DNA of 64,000 nt from Arthrobacter pullicola (lineage in GTDB: Bacteria; Actinomycetota; Actinomycetes; Actinomycetales; Micrococcaceae): the NCBI RefSeq assembly GCF_014836875.1, contig NZ_JACSQC010000003.1, forward strand, positions 356,619-420,618, written 5' to 3'. The notes beneath the pieces were generated by a model. The model saw only the letters and a list, made by a program, of their open reading frames with translations. It made no database searches and had not been told where the DNA came from. The position numbers and the translations under genes were made by a program. Shown here piece after piece: positions 18,284 to 27,037 of the stretch. Position 1 is the stretch's first letter, and the number at the start of each line of letters is the position of its first letter.

Positions 18284-21187
18284 TCAGGGGAGAATTTCCG
18301 CCAGGAAACGGCCGGTGTGGCTCGCCGGGGTCTTGGCGACTTTTTCCGGTGTGCCGGAGGCGACAACCTGCCCGCCGCCGGTTCCGCCGTCGGGTCCCAG
18401 ATCGATGATCCAGTCCGCGCTCTTGATGACGTCGAGGTTGTGCTCGATCGTGATCACCGTGTTGCCCTTGTCCACCAGGCCTTGGAGCACCATCAGCAGC
18501 TTGCGCACGTCTTCGAAGTGCAGGCCGGTGGTAGGTTCATCCAGCACGTACGCACTGCGGCCGTTGGACCGCTTCTGCAGTTCCGCGGCAAGCTTGACCC
18601 GCTGGGCCTCGCCGCCGGAGAGGGTGGTGGCGGGCTGGCCGAGCCGGACGTACCCCAGACCGACATCCACCAGGGTGTTCAGGTGGCGGGCGATCGGGCT
18701 GAAGGCAGCGAAGAACTCCGCGGCTTCGGCGATCGGCATGTCCAGGACCTCGGCAATGTTCTTGCCCTTGTAGTGGACTTCCAGGGTTTCCCGGTTGAAG
18801 CGGGCGCCGTGGCAGACCTCGCACGGGACGTAGACGTCCGGCAGGAAGTTCATCTCGATCTTCAAGGTGCCGTCGCCGTGGCAGGCCTCGCAGCGTCCGC
18901 CCTTGACATTGAAGGAGAACCGGCCGGGGAGGTAACCGCGCACCTTGGCCTCGTTGGTCTCCGCGAACAGTTTCCGGATGTGGTCGAACACGCCGGTGTA
19001 GGTGGCCGCGTTGGAGCGCGGGGTGCGTCCGATCGGGCTCTGGTCGACGTGGATGACCTTGTCCAGGTGTTCCAGGCCGTCCACCCGGGTATGACGACCG
19101 GCCACGTGCTTGGCGCCGTTCAGCTTGCTGGCGAGGACCCGGTACAGGATGTCGTTGATGAGCGTGGACTTACCCGAGCCGCTCACGCCGGTAACCGCAG
19201 TAAAGACGCCCAGCGGAATGCTGACATCGAGGTTGCGCAGGTTGTTCTCCCGCGCGCCGACGATTTTCAGCTGCCGGGCCTTGTCGATCTTGCGGCGCTT
19301 GGCCGGAATCTCGATCTTGCGGCGCCCGGAGAGGTAGTCACCGGTGAGCGACCTGGTGTTGGTCAGCAGTTCGGACAACGGGCCGGAGTGCACGATTTCA
19401 CCGCCGGCCTCCCCCGCGCCGGGTCCGACGTCGACAACCCAGTCGGCTTCGTGGATGGTGTCTTCGTCGTGCTCGACGACTATCAGCGTGTTGCCGAGGT
19501 TGCGCAGCCGGGCCAGGGTCTCAATCAGCCGGCGGTTATCCCGCTGGTGCAGTCCAATGGACGGTTCATCCAGGACGTAAAGCACTCCGACCAGTCCGGA
19601 GCCGATCTGGGTGGCAAGCCGGATTCGCTGTGCTTCGCCGCCGGAGAGAGTGGCCGCCGGACGGTCCAGGCTCAGGTAGTCCAGGCCGACGTCGAGGAGG
19701 AAGGTCAGGCGGGCCTGGATCTCCTTGAGGACCTGCTCGCCGATCTTCGCTTCGCGCGTGGTCAGCACCAGGTTCTCGAAGAACGCAGCGGCCTCGCGCA
19801 GCGGCATCCTGCTGGCTTCGGCGATGTTCCGGCCGTTGATCAGCACGGAAAGCGAGGCAGGGTTCAGCCGGGCACCGCCGCATTCCGGGCACGGGATTTC
19901 CCGCATGTACTCCTCGTAGCGGTCCCGCGAACTCTCGGACTCGGTCTCCTGGTGCTTGCGCTTGATGTAGCCGATCACACCCTCGAAGCCGGTGCTGTAC
20001 TTCCGTTCGCGGCCGAACCGGTTTTTGTACTGGACAACGACCTTGTGGTCCTTGCCGTGCAGCACGGCCTCACGGGCCTTCGCCGGCAGCTTCTTCCACG
20101 GCACGTCCATGGAGAAGCCCATGTCCTTGGCCAGTCCGTCCAGCAGCCGGTTCCAGTATTCGGTGGTGGCCGTGCCCATCGACCAGGGTGCGATCGCGCC
20201 GGCGGCGAGGCTCAGGTTCGGATTGGGCACAACCAGCTCTTCGTCCACTTCCAGCCGTGAGCCGATGCCGGTGCAGACGGGGCAGGCGCCGAAGGGGTTG
20301 TTGAAGGAAAAGGACCGCGGCTCAATCTCGTCGATCGCCAGCGGGTGTTCGTTCGGGCAGGCGAGGTGCTCCGAGAAGGTGCGGACCCGCTCCGGGCTGC
20401 CTTCCTCGGCGTCCACGAAGTCCGCCAGGACCCGGCCGTCGGCCAGCCCCAGGGCGGTCTCCACCGAATCGGTGAGCCGCTGCCGGATGCCGTCCTTGGC
20501 GACCAGGCGGTCAATCACAACCTCGATGGTGTGCTTGTACTGCTTACCCAGTTTGGGCGGATCGGAGAGCTGGACCAGCTTGCCGTCCACCTTGGCCCGG
20601 GAGTAGCCCTTGGCTGCCAGATCCTTGAACAGGTCGACGAACTCGCCCTTGCGGCCACGGACCACCGGCGCCAGGATCTGGTAGCGGGTCCCTTCCTCGA
20701 GTTCGAGGAGCTGGTCAGTGATCTGCTGCGGAGTCTGCCGGCTGACCGGTTCCCCGCAGACGGGACAGAACGGAGTGCCCACGCGAGCCCAGAGCAGGCG
20801 CATGTAGTCATGGATCTCGGTGATTGTGCCGACAGTGGACCGCGGGTTCTTGCTGGTCGACTTCTGGTCGATGGACACCGCAGGCGAAAGGCCTTCGATG
20901 AAGTCGACGTCGGGCTTGTCCACCTGGCCGAGGAACATGCGGGCATAGGAAGACAGGGATTCCACGTAACGGCGCTGGCCTTCGGCGAAGATCGTGTCGA
21001 ACGCCAGGGAGGACTTGCCTGAACCCGAGAGGCCCGTGAAAACGATCATCGCGTCCCGGGGCAGCTCCAGGTCGACATTGCGCAGGTTGTGCTCCCGGGC
21101 GCCCTTAACGATCAGGCGCGAAAGATCGCCGCCATGGTTCGGTGTTTGGCCAGGGGAGAGTGAAGTCGCGGTAGACACGCTTTCCAC
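18284..21187 (-). CDS. uvrA: Excinuclease ABC subunit A
   Basis: Damage-recognition ATPase of nucleotide-excision repair. It is a dimer that loads UvrB. The 967-residue protein has two ABC ATPase modules: Walker [10 protein letters not shown] near residue 50 and GVSGSGKST near residue 665, with two LSGGEAQR signatures. Zinc-finger cysteine clusters are visible ([17 protein letters not shown]...CEVCHGARF). The GTG at 21187 opens a short N-terminal extension before the conserved [14 protein letters not shown] LexA-type palindrome lies 18 bases upstream of the start, so it is probably SOS-induced. Confidence 0.98.
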   Translation of the reverse strand: MESVSTATSLSPGQTPNHGGDLSRLIVKGAREHNLRNVDLELPRDAMIVFTGLSGSGKSSLAFDTIFAEGQRRYVESLSSYARMFLGQVDKPDVDFIEGLSPAVSIDQKSTSKNPRSTVGTITEIHDYMRLLWARVGTPFCPVCGEPVSRQTPQQITDQLLELEEGTRYQILAPVVRGRKGEFVDLFKDLAAKGYSRAKVDGKLVQLSDPPKLGKQYKHTIEVVIDRLVAKDGIRQRLTDSVETALGLADGRVLADFVDAEEGSPERVRTFSEHLACPNEHPLAIDEIEPRSFSFNNPFGACPVCTGIGSRLEVDEELVVPNPNLSLAAGAIAPWSMGTATTEYWNRLLDGLAKDMGFSMDVPWKKLPAKAREAVLHGKDHKVVVQYKNRFGRERKYSTGFEGVIGYIKRKHQETESESSRDRYEEYMREIPCPECGGARLNPASLSVLINGRNIAEASRMPLREAAAFFENLVLTTREAKIGEQVLKEIQARLTFLLDVGLDYLSLDRPAATLSGGEAQRIRLATQIGSGLVGVLYVLDEPSIGLHQRDNRRLIETLARLRNLGNTLIVVEHDEDTIHEADWVVDVGPGAGEAGGEIVHSGPLSELLTNTRSLTGDYLSGRRKIEIPAKRRKIDKARQLKIVGARENNLRNLDVSIPLGVFTAVTGVSGSGKSTLINDILYRVLASKLNGAKHVAGRHTRVDGLEHLDKVIHVDQSPIGRTPRSNAATYTGVFDHIRKLFAETNEAKVRGYLPGRFSFNVKGGRCEACHGDGTLKIEMNFLPDVYVPCEVCHGARFNRETLEVHYKGKNIAEVLDMPIAEAAEFFAAFSPIARHLNTLVDVGLGYVRLGQPATTLSGGEAQRVKLAAELQKRSNGRSAYVLDEPTTGLHFEDVRKLLMVLQGLVDKGNTVITIEHNLDVIKSADWIIDLGPDGGTGGGQVVASGTPEKVAKTPASHTGRFLAEILP

Positions 21188-21204
21188 TGTAGAACAATCT
21201 GAAC

Positions 21205-21220
21205 TCGAACATGTATTCGA
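21205..21220 (-). promoter_or_regulatory. LexA (SOS) box upstream of uvrA
   Basis: TCGAACATGTATTCGA matches the actinobacterial LexA palindrome TCGAAC-N4-GTTCGA at all but one arm position. It sits 18 bases before the uvrA start codon and 13 bases past the GntR gene, so it most likely represses uvrA. Confidence 0.85.
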
Positions 21221-21232
21221 TGAAGGCTGTGT

Positions 21233-21610
21233 TCACCCCTGGCGTAGGGCTGCCTCAATGTAGGACAGTGCTGTCTTCTCATCCACGCCGTTGGCTTTGA
21301 CTGTGTGAGCAAAAACCCGGGCTGCTTCGGCCACGCGGCGCCGCCCGTTGTCCCCCGCCGCGGCTATGACCGTACCGGCCCGGGAACGGGTGGTAACGAC
21401 TTCGGCCTGCTCCAGCTCGCGGTAGGCCCGGGCCACCGTATTTACCGCCAGGCCCAGCTGCGCTGCCAGGGCACGGACGGGAGGGAGGCGGGTGCCGACG
21501 GCCAGGCTGCCGTCGTTGGCGGCGTCAAGGATCTGCAGGCGGAGCTGCTCGTACGGCGGCACCGAACTTGATCCGTCGATCCGTACCCAGGAGAGCACGC
21601 CGTCGTCCAT
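21233..21610 (-). CDS. GntR-family transcriptional regulator, short YtrA-like type
   Basis: The 125-residue protein has an N-terminal winged helix-turn-helix: PPYEQLRLQILDAANDGSLAVGTRLPPVRALAAQLGLAVNTVARAYRELEQAEVV covers about residues 17-70. A short tail follows without a large effector domain, which is the YtrA-type architecture. I chose the ATG at 21610 (MDDGVLSW) because the upstream in-frame extension is Arg/Ser-rich and atypical. It lies 98 bases downstream of the two ABC-exporter genes on the same strand. YtrA-type regulators commonly control neighbouring ABC transporters, so it may regulate this pair, though that is inference. Confidence 0.85.
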   Translation of the reverse strand: MDDGVLSWVRIDGSSSVPPYEQLRLQILDAANDGSLAVGTRLPPVRALAAQLGLAVNTVARAYRELEQAEVVTTRSRAGTVIAAAGDNGRRRVAEAARVFAHTVKANGVDEKTALSYIEAALRQG

Positions 21611-21708
21611 GCCACCGCTTTCTGTTGTGCTGCGGAGGCTGCGCGCCGCAGGTGTTGGAAGTCCCCTCAATCTTGCCATGTGCGGGGCCCGTCCACGGCC
21701 TGAGGAGG

Positions 21709-23628
21709 CTATTCCGGCGGTTCGGCCGCGGTGGCGGGTTCGCTGAACTGGGACTGGTAGAGCCCGGCATAGAACCCGCCTGCCTCCAGCAGGGCCGCAT
21801 GGGTGCCCTGCTCCACGATCCTTCCGTCCCGCACGGCCAGGATCACGTCCGCGTCACGGATCGTCGACAGGCGGTGGGCGATCACAAAGGATGTACGGGC
21901 TTCGCGCAGGGCATTCATGGCCTGCCGGATGGCTATTTCGGTGCGTGTATCCACTGAGCTGGTCGCTTCGTCCAGCACCAGGATCGATGGATTTGCCAGC
22001 CAGGCACGGGCGATGGTGATCAGCTGCCGCTGCCCCTGGCTCAGGGAGCCGCCTTCCGCGGTCAGGACCGTGTCATAACCCTCCGGCAGCGACCGGACGA
22101 AGTGGTCCACATAGGTGGCCTTGGCCGCGGCCATGATCTGTTCCTCCGTGGCCCCGGGAGCCCCGTAGGCGAGGTTCTCGCGGATCGTTCCCTCAAAGAG
22201 CCAGGCGTCCTGGAGGACCATGCCAATACAGCGGCGCACATCGTCCCTGCGCATATCCATGGTGCTGACGCCGTCGATCGTGATCTCCCCGGAGTCGATG
22301 TCATAGAAGCGCATCAGGAGATTCACCAGAGTGGTCTTGCCGGCTCCCGTAGGACCGACGATCGCCACTGTCCGGCCGGGTTTGGCTTCGAAGGAGAGGT
22401 CCCGGATCAGCGGGGCCTCCGGCGTGTAGGAGAAGGAAACATTGCGGAATGCCACGTCTCCGCGGACCTGGCGCAGCACCACCGGGCGGGCGGGATCGGG
22501 GCTTTCCTCCCGGGAGTCGAGGAGGCCGAAGACGCGTTCGGCGGAGGCGACGCCGGACTGCAGCATGTTGATCAGTCCGCCCAGCTGCCCGAGCGGCTGG
22601 GAGAACTGCCGGCTGTACTGCACAAACGCCTGTACACCGCCGATCGACAGTGCCCCGCCGGCAACCTGGATCCCGCCCACGACGGCGACCGCCACGTAGT
22701 TCAGGTTCGAAATGAACATCATGACCGGCATGATGATCCCGGAGACAAACTGCGCGCGGAAGGTCGAGGAGTACAGCCGGTCATTCGCCGGCGCGAAACC
22801 CGCCACCACCCGTTCCTGCTGTCCAAAAGCCTTCACCACGTCCTGGCCGGTAAACATCTCCTCGATGTAGCCATTCACCTCGCCGGTGGTTTTCCACTGC
22901 GCCTTGAACTGCACCTGCGAGCGCCTGGCGATCAGGACGGTTACCAGAGCGGAGACCGGAACAGTGGCGACGGCTATCAGCGCCAGCAGCGGAGAGATCC
23001 ACAGCATCATCCCCAGCACGCCCAGGATGGTCAGCACCGAGGTGATCACCTGGGTAATACTCTGCGAGAGCGTCTGGGCCAGGTTGTCGATGTCATTGGT
23101 GACCCGGCTCAGCACGTCCCCGCGGGACTCCCGGTGGAAATGGGACATCGGGAGGCGGAACAGCTTGGCATCCACGTCCCGCCGCAGCCGGTACATTGCG
23201 TTCTGCACAATCCGTGCCGTCACCCGTGCCTGGGCCCAGCCAAAGAAGAAGGAAGCCAGGTAAATAACCAGCACCCCCAGCAGCAGCGCCCCCAGGGCGC
23301 CGAAGTCGATCCCCTCGCCGGGAACGGCGTCCATGGCCGCGAGCATGTCCGCAAGCTGGTCCTCCCCCGAAGCGCGCAGGGCCGCCACCTGCGCTTCCTT
23401 GGGAACCCCCGGCTCCAGCGAGGCGCCGATCACGCCGTCGAAAATCACGTTCGTGGCGTCGCCCAGGACCTTGGGTGCGGTGACCGCGAGCGCCACGGAG
23501 ACGACGGCGCAGACCGCCACCGCGGCGACCCGCCAGGTATCCGGGGACAGCAGCCGGAGCAGCCTCCCGGCGGAGGAAGCGAAATTGGCCGGTTTGGCCG
23601 CCGGAACCCCGCGGCCGGGCATGCTCAC
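21709..23628 (-). CDS. ABC exporter half-transporter, consensus-site subunit (MsbA/LmrA type)
   Basis: Fused membrane and ATPase half-transporter of 639 residues. Six helices occupy about residues 30-340, and the ATPase follows with Walker A VGPTGAGKT, signature LSQGQRQL, Walker B ILVLDEATSSVD (catalytic Glu present) and the H-loop AHRLST. The signature is LSQGQ rather than LSGGQ. The partner gene at 23625-25358 overlaps it by 4 bases (GTGA), and its catalytic residues are degenerate. Together they match a heterodimeric exporter. The substrate is unknown; drugs, lipids or peptides are all possible. Confidence 0.93.
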   Translation of the reverse strand: MSMPGRGVPAAKPANFASSAGRLLRLLSPDTWRVAAVAVCAVVSVALAVTAPKVLGDATNVIFDGVIGASLEPGVPKEAQVAALRASGEDQLADMLAAMDAVPGEGIDFGALGALLLGVLVIYLASFFFGWAQARVTARIVQNAMYRLRRDVDAKLFRLPMSHFHRESRGDVLSRVTNDIDNLAQTLSQSITQVITSVLTILGVLGMMLWISPLLALIAVATVPVSALVTVLIARRSQVQFKAQWKTTGEVNGYIEEMFTGQDVVKAFGQQERVVAGFAPANDRLYSSTFRAQFVSGIIMPVMMFISNLNYVAVAVVGGIQVAGGALSIGGVQAFVQYSRQFSQPLGQLGGLINMLQSGVASAERVFGLLDSREESPDPARPVVLRQVRGDVAFRNVSFSYTPEAPLIRDLSFEAKPGRTVAIVGPTGAGKTTLVNLLMRFYDIDSGEITIDGVSTMDMRRDDVRRCIGMVLQDAWLFEGTIRENLAYGAPGATEEQIMAAAKATYVDHFVRSLPEGYDTVLTAEGGSLSQGQRQLITIARAWLANPSILVLDEATSSVDTRTEIAIRQAMNALREARTSFVIAHRLSTIRDADVILAVRDGRIVEQGTHAALLEAGGFYAGLYQSQFSEPATAAEPPE

Positions 23629-25358
23629 AGCGCCTCCTCAGGGGTGAGCTGGGATTCGACGATTTCCCGGTAGGTGGGGCTGGATTCCATGAGCTCGGCA
23701 TGGCTGCCGGAACCGGCGATCCGCCCCTCCTCCAGGACGATGATCCGGGCAGCATCGGTGATGGTGTTGACCCGCTGCGCCACGACCAGCACGGTGGCAT
23801 GGGCCGTGCGTTCCTTCAGGGCTGCGCGCAGCCGGGCGTCGGTGGCGAAGTCCAGGGCGGAGAAGCTGTCATCGAACAGGTAAATGGACGGTTGCACCAC
23901 CAGTGCGCGGGCGATCGCCAGCCGCTGGCGCTGTCCGCCGGAGAAATTTGTGCCGCCCTGCTCCACGGCGTGGTCCAGCCCGCCCTCCGCTGCCCGCACG
24001 AATCCGGAGGCCTGCGCAATTTCCAGTGCCTCCCAGAGTTCCTCATCCGTGGCGCCGGGCTTGCCGAAGCGCAGGTTGGTCGCAATGGTGCCGGAGAACA
24101 GGTGCGCCCGCTGCGGCACCAGGCCGATGCCGGCGCGCAGGGAGTGCAGGGTGACGGCCGCCGTGTCCTGTCCATCGACGCTGATATTCCCCGCCGTGGG
24201 GTCCAGGAGCCGGGGAATGAGGTTGAGCAGAGTGGATTTACCGGCGCCCGTGGAGCCGATGACCGCCGTTGTCTGCCCGGGCAGCGCCTCGAAGCTGATC
24301 CCCTGCAGCACCGGGGCTTCGGCGCCCGGGTACGTGAAGCCCACGTCCCGGAACTCAAGCCGCCCGCCGTCGAACACCAGCTCCCGGGCATCCGGTGCGT
24401 CGCGGACGCTGGTACGCGTGTCCAGCACCTCATAGATCCGTTCGGCGCACACCGCGGCGCGGGGCAGCATCATGATCATGAACATGGACATCATCACGGC
24501 CATCAGGATCTGCATGATGTACGCGATGAAGGCGGTGAGTGCGCCGATCTGCATCTGCCCGGCGTCGATCCGGAAAGCACCGAACCACACGACCGCGACC
24601 GTGGCGGCATTCGCGACGAGCATGGCGGCCGGAAAGAGCAGCGCCAGGTACTGGGACACCCGCAGCTGCGTGCCGGTGAGATCCGAGTTGGCGCCGTCGA
24701 ACCGCTGCTCCTCGGTGCGTTCCCGGACGAACGCCCGGATGACCGCAATCCCCATGATCTGTTCCCGCAGGACCCCGTTGACCCGGTCGATCTGCCGCTG
24801 CGCCCGGCGGAACAGCGGCACCAGCCGGCGCAGGATCAGGAGGATGATGACGAACAGCACCGGCAGGATCAGCAGCAGGATGCCGGAGAGGGGAATGTCC
24901 TGATTCAGTGCCAGCAGCACGCCGCCCACGCCCATGATCGGTGCCGAGACCATCATCGTCATGGTGAGCAGCAGGGACATCTGGACCTGCTGGACGTCAT
25001 TGGTGGTGCGGGTGATCAGTGACGGCGCACCGAAGATCCCGACCTCGCGGCTGGAGAATGTCTCCACGTTGGTGAACAGGGCGGCGCGCACATTCCGGCC
25101 CACGCGCATGGCAGTGCGCGCCGAGTAGTAGGTCGCCGCAACGGAGCACACCACTTGAGCGGCCGTCACCGCCAGCATCCAGGCGCCAATCGACAGAATG
25201 GTCCCGGTGTCTCCCTGCACTACGCCGCGGTCAATGATGTCCGCATTGAGGGTGGGGAGGAACAGCGTCGCGGCGGTCTGCAGGAACTGCAGGACGACGA
25301 CGGCGGCCACGGCACCCTTGAAGGGGGCCAGGTTTTCACGAACGAGCCGAACGAGCAC
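23625..25358 (-). CDS. ABC exporter half-transporter, degenerate-site subunit
   Basis: Second half of the exporter, 577 residues, with six helices then an ATPase. Walker A is GSTGAGKS and the signature FSGGQRQR is intact. Walker B reads IYLFDDSFSALD, with Asp where the catalytic Glu should be, and the H-loop His is Gln (VVAQRVN). These are the standard marks of the degenerate ATP site in heterodimeric exporters such as BmrCD or TM287/288. I chose GTG at 25358 because GGGAGG lies 5 bases upstream. An in-frame ATG exists at 25397 but lacks a ribosome-binding site. Confidence 0.93.
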   Translation of the reverse strand: MLVRLVRENLAPFKGAVAAVVVLQFLQTAATLFLPTLNADIIDRGVVQGDTGTILSIGAWMLAVTAAQVVCSVAATYYSARTAMRVGRNVRAALFTNVETFSSREVGIFGAPSLITRTTNDVQQVQMSLLLTMTMMVSAPIMGVGGVLLALNQDIPLSGILLLILPVLFVIILLILRRLVPLFRRAQRQIDRVNGVLREQIMGIAVIRAFVRERTEEQRFDGANSDLTGTQLRVSQYLALLFPAAMLVANAATVAVVWFGAFRIDAGQMQIGALTAFIAYIMQILMAVMMSMFMIMMLPRAAVCAERIYEVLDTRTSVRDAPDARELVFDGGRLEFRDVGFTYPGAEAPVLQGISFEALPGQTTAVIGSTGAGKSTLLNLIPRLLDPTAGNISVDGQDTAAVTLHSLRAGIGLVPQRAHLFSGTIATNLRFGKPGATDEELWEALEIAQASGFVRAAEGGLDHAVEQGGTNFSGGQRQRLAIARALVVQPSIYLFDDSFSALDFATDARLRAALKERTAHATVLVVAQRVNTITDAARIIVLEEGRIAGSGSHAELMESSPTYREIVESQLTPEEAL

Positions 25359-25482
25359 GTATCCTCCCGGAACTGCCGGGCGGTCCGCCGGCATCATCCG
25401 AAACTACGCCCGTGACCCGAGCCGGGCAAGGGCGCCCCTGACACGCTCCCCGTGTGCACCCCGGGCACCCTGCAGGCCGTTT

Positions 25483-25488
25483 AGACTG
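25483..25488 (+). promoter_or_regulatory. -10 element TAGACT, leaderless promoter of the MBL hydrolase gene
   Basis: TAGACT ends 6 bases before the ATG at 25495, and no ribosome-binding site is present. The spacing places the transcription start at or next to the start codon. Confidence 0.65.
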
Positions 25489-25494
25489 GGCCGC

Positions 25495-26142
25495 ATGTTG
25501 GATACGAAGAACGTCTCGATTAGAAGCGCGTCCGTGGGCTCAATGGACAACAACGTCTATGTGCTCACCGCAAAGAACTCGGGCACCCAGGTGCTGATTG
25601 ATGCAGCGGATGATTTTCCGCGCATCCAGGCGCTGCTCGACGACGGAGCCGCCGATCTCTACGGCGGGCCTGCGGAGGCTGCCGTGCGGATGATCATCAC
25701 CACCCACAGCCATCCCGATCACGTTCAGGCGCTCGCTGACGCCGTCGCGGCCACGGGAGCCCGCACCGCTGCCGGGACTGAGGATATCCCTGCGATCCCG
25801 GTGCCCACTGACGTGCCGCTGGCACACGGAAACGTGCTGGATTTCGACGGTTTCGACCTCGAAGTGATCAGCCTGCGCGGACACACCCCGGGATCCGTCG
25901 CCCTGCTCTACCGGGATCCGGAGGGGCCTGCCCACCTGTTTACCGGTGATTCGCTGTTCCCCGGCGGTCTTGGCAACACGCAGAAGGATCCGCAGAGGTT
26001 CAATTCCCTGTTCGCTGACGTATTCGAACGTATCTTCGAATACCTGCCGGATGACACGGTCGTCCACCCGGGCCACGGCTCCGGAACGACCCTTGGAGCG
26101 GAGCGTCCCCACCTGGCCGAGTGGAAGGAACGCGGCTGGTAA
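25495..26142 (+). CDS. MBL-fold metallo-hydrolase (glyoxalase II-like)
   Basis: Metallo-beta-lactamase-fold hydrolase of 215 residues. The metal motif TTHSHPDHVQAL (HxHxDH) lies near residue 70, the next His ligand in LRGHTPGSVALL near residue 127, the bridging Asp in LFTGDSLFPGG near residue 147 and the last His in VVHPGHGSGTTLG near residue 195. The ligand set resembles glyoxalase II and related thioester or lactone hydrolases. The substrate is not determined. I chose the ATG at 25495 (MLDTKNVSIRS) because TAGACT just upstream fits leaderless transcription. Confidence 0.9.
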   Translation: MLDTKNVSIRSASVGSMDNNVYVLTAKNSGTQVLIDAADDFPRIQALLDDGAADLYGGPAEAAVRMIITTHSHPDHVQALADAVAATGARTAAGTEDIPAIPVPTDVPLAHGNVLDFDGFDLEVISLRGHTPGSVALLYRDPEGPAHLFTGDSLFPGGLGNTQKDPQRFNSLFADVFERIFEYLPDDTVVHPGHGSGTTLGAERPHLAEWKERGW

Positions 26143-26170
26143 AGGGTTTTCCGGGAGCTGCGGGCCAGGG

Positions 26171-26947
26171 CTATTCCTTCCGCGCCACCATGAAGATGCG
26201 GCGGAACGGGAACACCGTGCCCCAGGACTTGGCCGGATACGCCCTCCGGAGCAGTTTGCCGTACTCCGCTTCAAATTCCGTGTACTCCTCAGCCGGCAGT
26301 GCAGCCATCACCGGACGCAGTGCCGTTCCCCGGACCCAGTCCAACACCGGGTCTTCCCCCGGGAGCACCTGCTGATAGCTGGTTTCCCAGACATCGGGGA
26401 CAAACCCGGCGTCGAGGAGCAGCTCCAGGTACCGCTGCGGTTCAGTCACGGAGTCTTCGCCCCGCAGCACCCCGGCGAGCGCGGGACGCCAGCGCGGGGA
26501 CTGGGCCAGGTCACGCATCAGGACGTGGGAGAGGCCGCCGAAGTTGCCGGGGACCTGGACGGCGATCCAGGAACCGGGATCGAGCTCCTTCGCCCAGCGT
26601 GCCAGCAGTCCTTCGTGTCCGGGGACCCACTGCAGGGCGGCGTTGGAGACACACACCCCGGGACCTGGCTGCGGCTCCCAGTCCTGGATGCTCCCCAGCG
26701 TGAAGGTGAGCTGCGGCGGGCCGCCGGCCATGGCACGCGCCTGGCGCACCATCTCCGGGGACGAATCCAGGCCCGTGACGGCGGCTCCGGGCCAGCGGTC
26801 GGCCAGGACAGCGGTCAACGCCCCGGTGCCGCAGCCCAGATCCACGGCCCACGCGGGGTCCGCGGCGCCGATCCTGGCCACCAGGTCGAAGAAAGGGCGG
26901 TCCCTGTGGGTGGAGAACTGCGTATACCGTGCCGGATCCCATCTCAT
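26171..26947 (-). CDS. tam: Trans-aconitate 2-methyltransferase-like SAM methyltransferase
   Basis: Class I SAM-dependent methyltransferase of 258 residues resembling Tam, which methylates trans-aconitate, a spontaneous inhibitor of the TCA cycle. It starts MRWDPARYTQFSTHRDRPFFDL, a Tam-like opening. It has the SAM loop VDLGCGTGALTAVLA near residue 36, GLDSSPEMVRQAR near residue 57 and VSNAALQWVPGHE near residue 98. The ATG at 26947 lies 7 bases after a TAGGCT hexamer, which supports the start. It is divergent from the helicase gene. Substrate assignment is by similarity of motifs only. Confidence 0.78.
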   Translation of the reverse strand: MRWDPARYTQFSTHRDRPFFDLVARIGAADPAWAVDLGCGTGALTAVLADRWPGAAVTGLDSSPEMVRQARAMAGGPPQLTFTLGSIQDWEPQPGPGVCVSNAALQWVPGHEGLLARWAKELDPGSWIAVQVPGNFGGLSHVLMRDLAQSPRWRPALAGVLRGEDSVTEPQRYLELLLDAGFVPDVWETSYQQVLPGEDPVLDWVRGTALRPVMAALPAEEYTEFEAEYGKLLRRAYPAKSWGTVFPFRRIFMVARKE

Positions 26948-26954
26948 GCCCGGG

Positions 26955-26960
26955 AGCCTA
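26955..26960 (-). promoter_or_regulatory. -10 element TAGGCT, leaderless promoter of the tam-like gene
   Basis: On the minus strand TAGGCT lies 7 bases before the ATG at 26947. The divergent helicase gene has the same hexamer at 27023-27028. Confidence 0.6.
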
Positions 26961-27022
26961 GCAGGCAGGGCCAGGCTGGCTGGGAGGGCCAAGCCGCGGA
27001 AACCCGGGGGGCCGTCCGGCGC

Positions 27023-27028
27023 TAGGCT
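27023..27028 (+). promoter_or_regulatory. -10 element TAGGCT, near-leaderless promoter of the helicase gene
   Basis: TAGGCT ends 9 bases before the ATG at 27038, with no ribosome-binding site between them. Confidence 0.6.
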
Positions 27029-27037
27029 GGTACTGAG

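Noticed and set aside
18227-20260. 677-codon open frame on the plus strand opposite uvrA
   Set aside because: It is the complement of a clear UvrA reading frame and has no recognisable domain or ribosome-binding site. Long antisense frames are expected in high-GC DNA.
22102-23673. 523-codon plus-strand frame opposite the first ABC exporter gene
   Set aside because: The His/Arg/Gly-rich composition is typical of a shadow frame, and the minus frame has complete ABC motifs.
25359-25397. Longer start for the second ABC half-transporter (ATG at 25397)
   Set aside because: The GTG at 25358 has GGGAGG at ideal spacing and begins just before the first helix, whereas the ATG has no ribosome-binding site.
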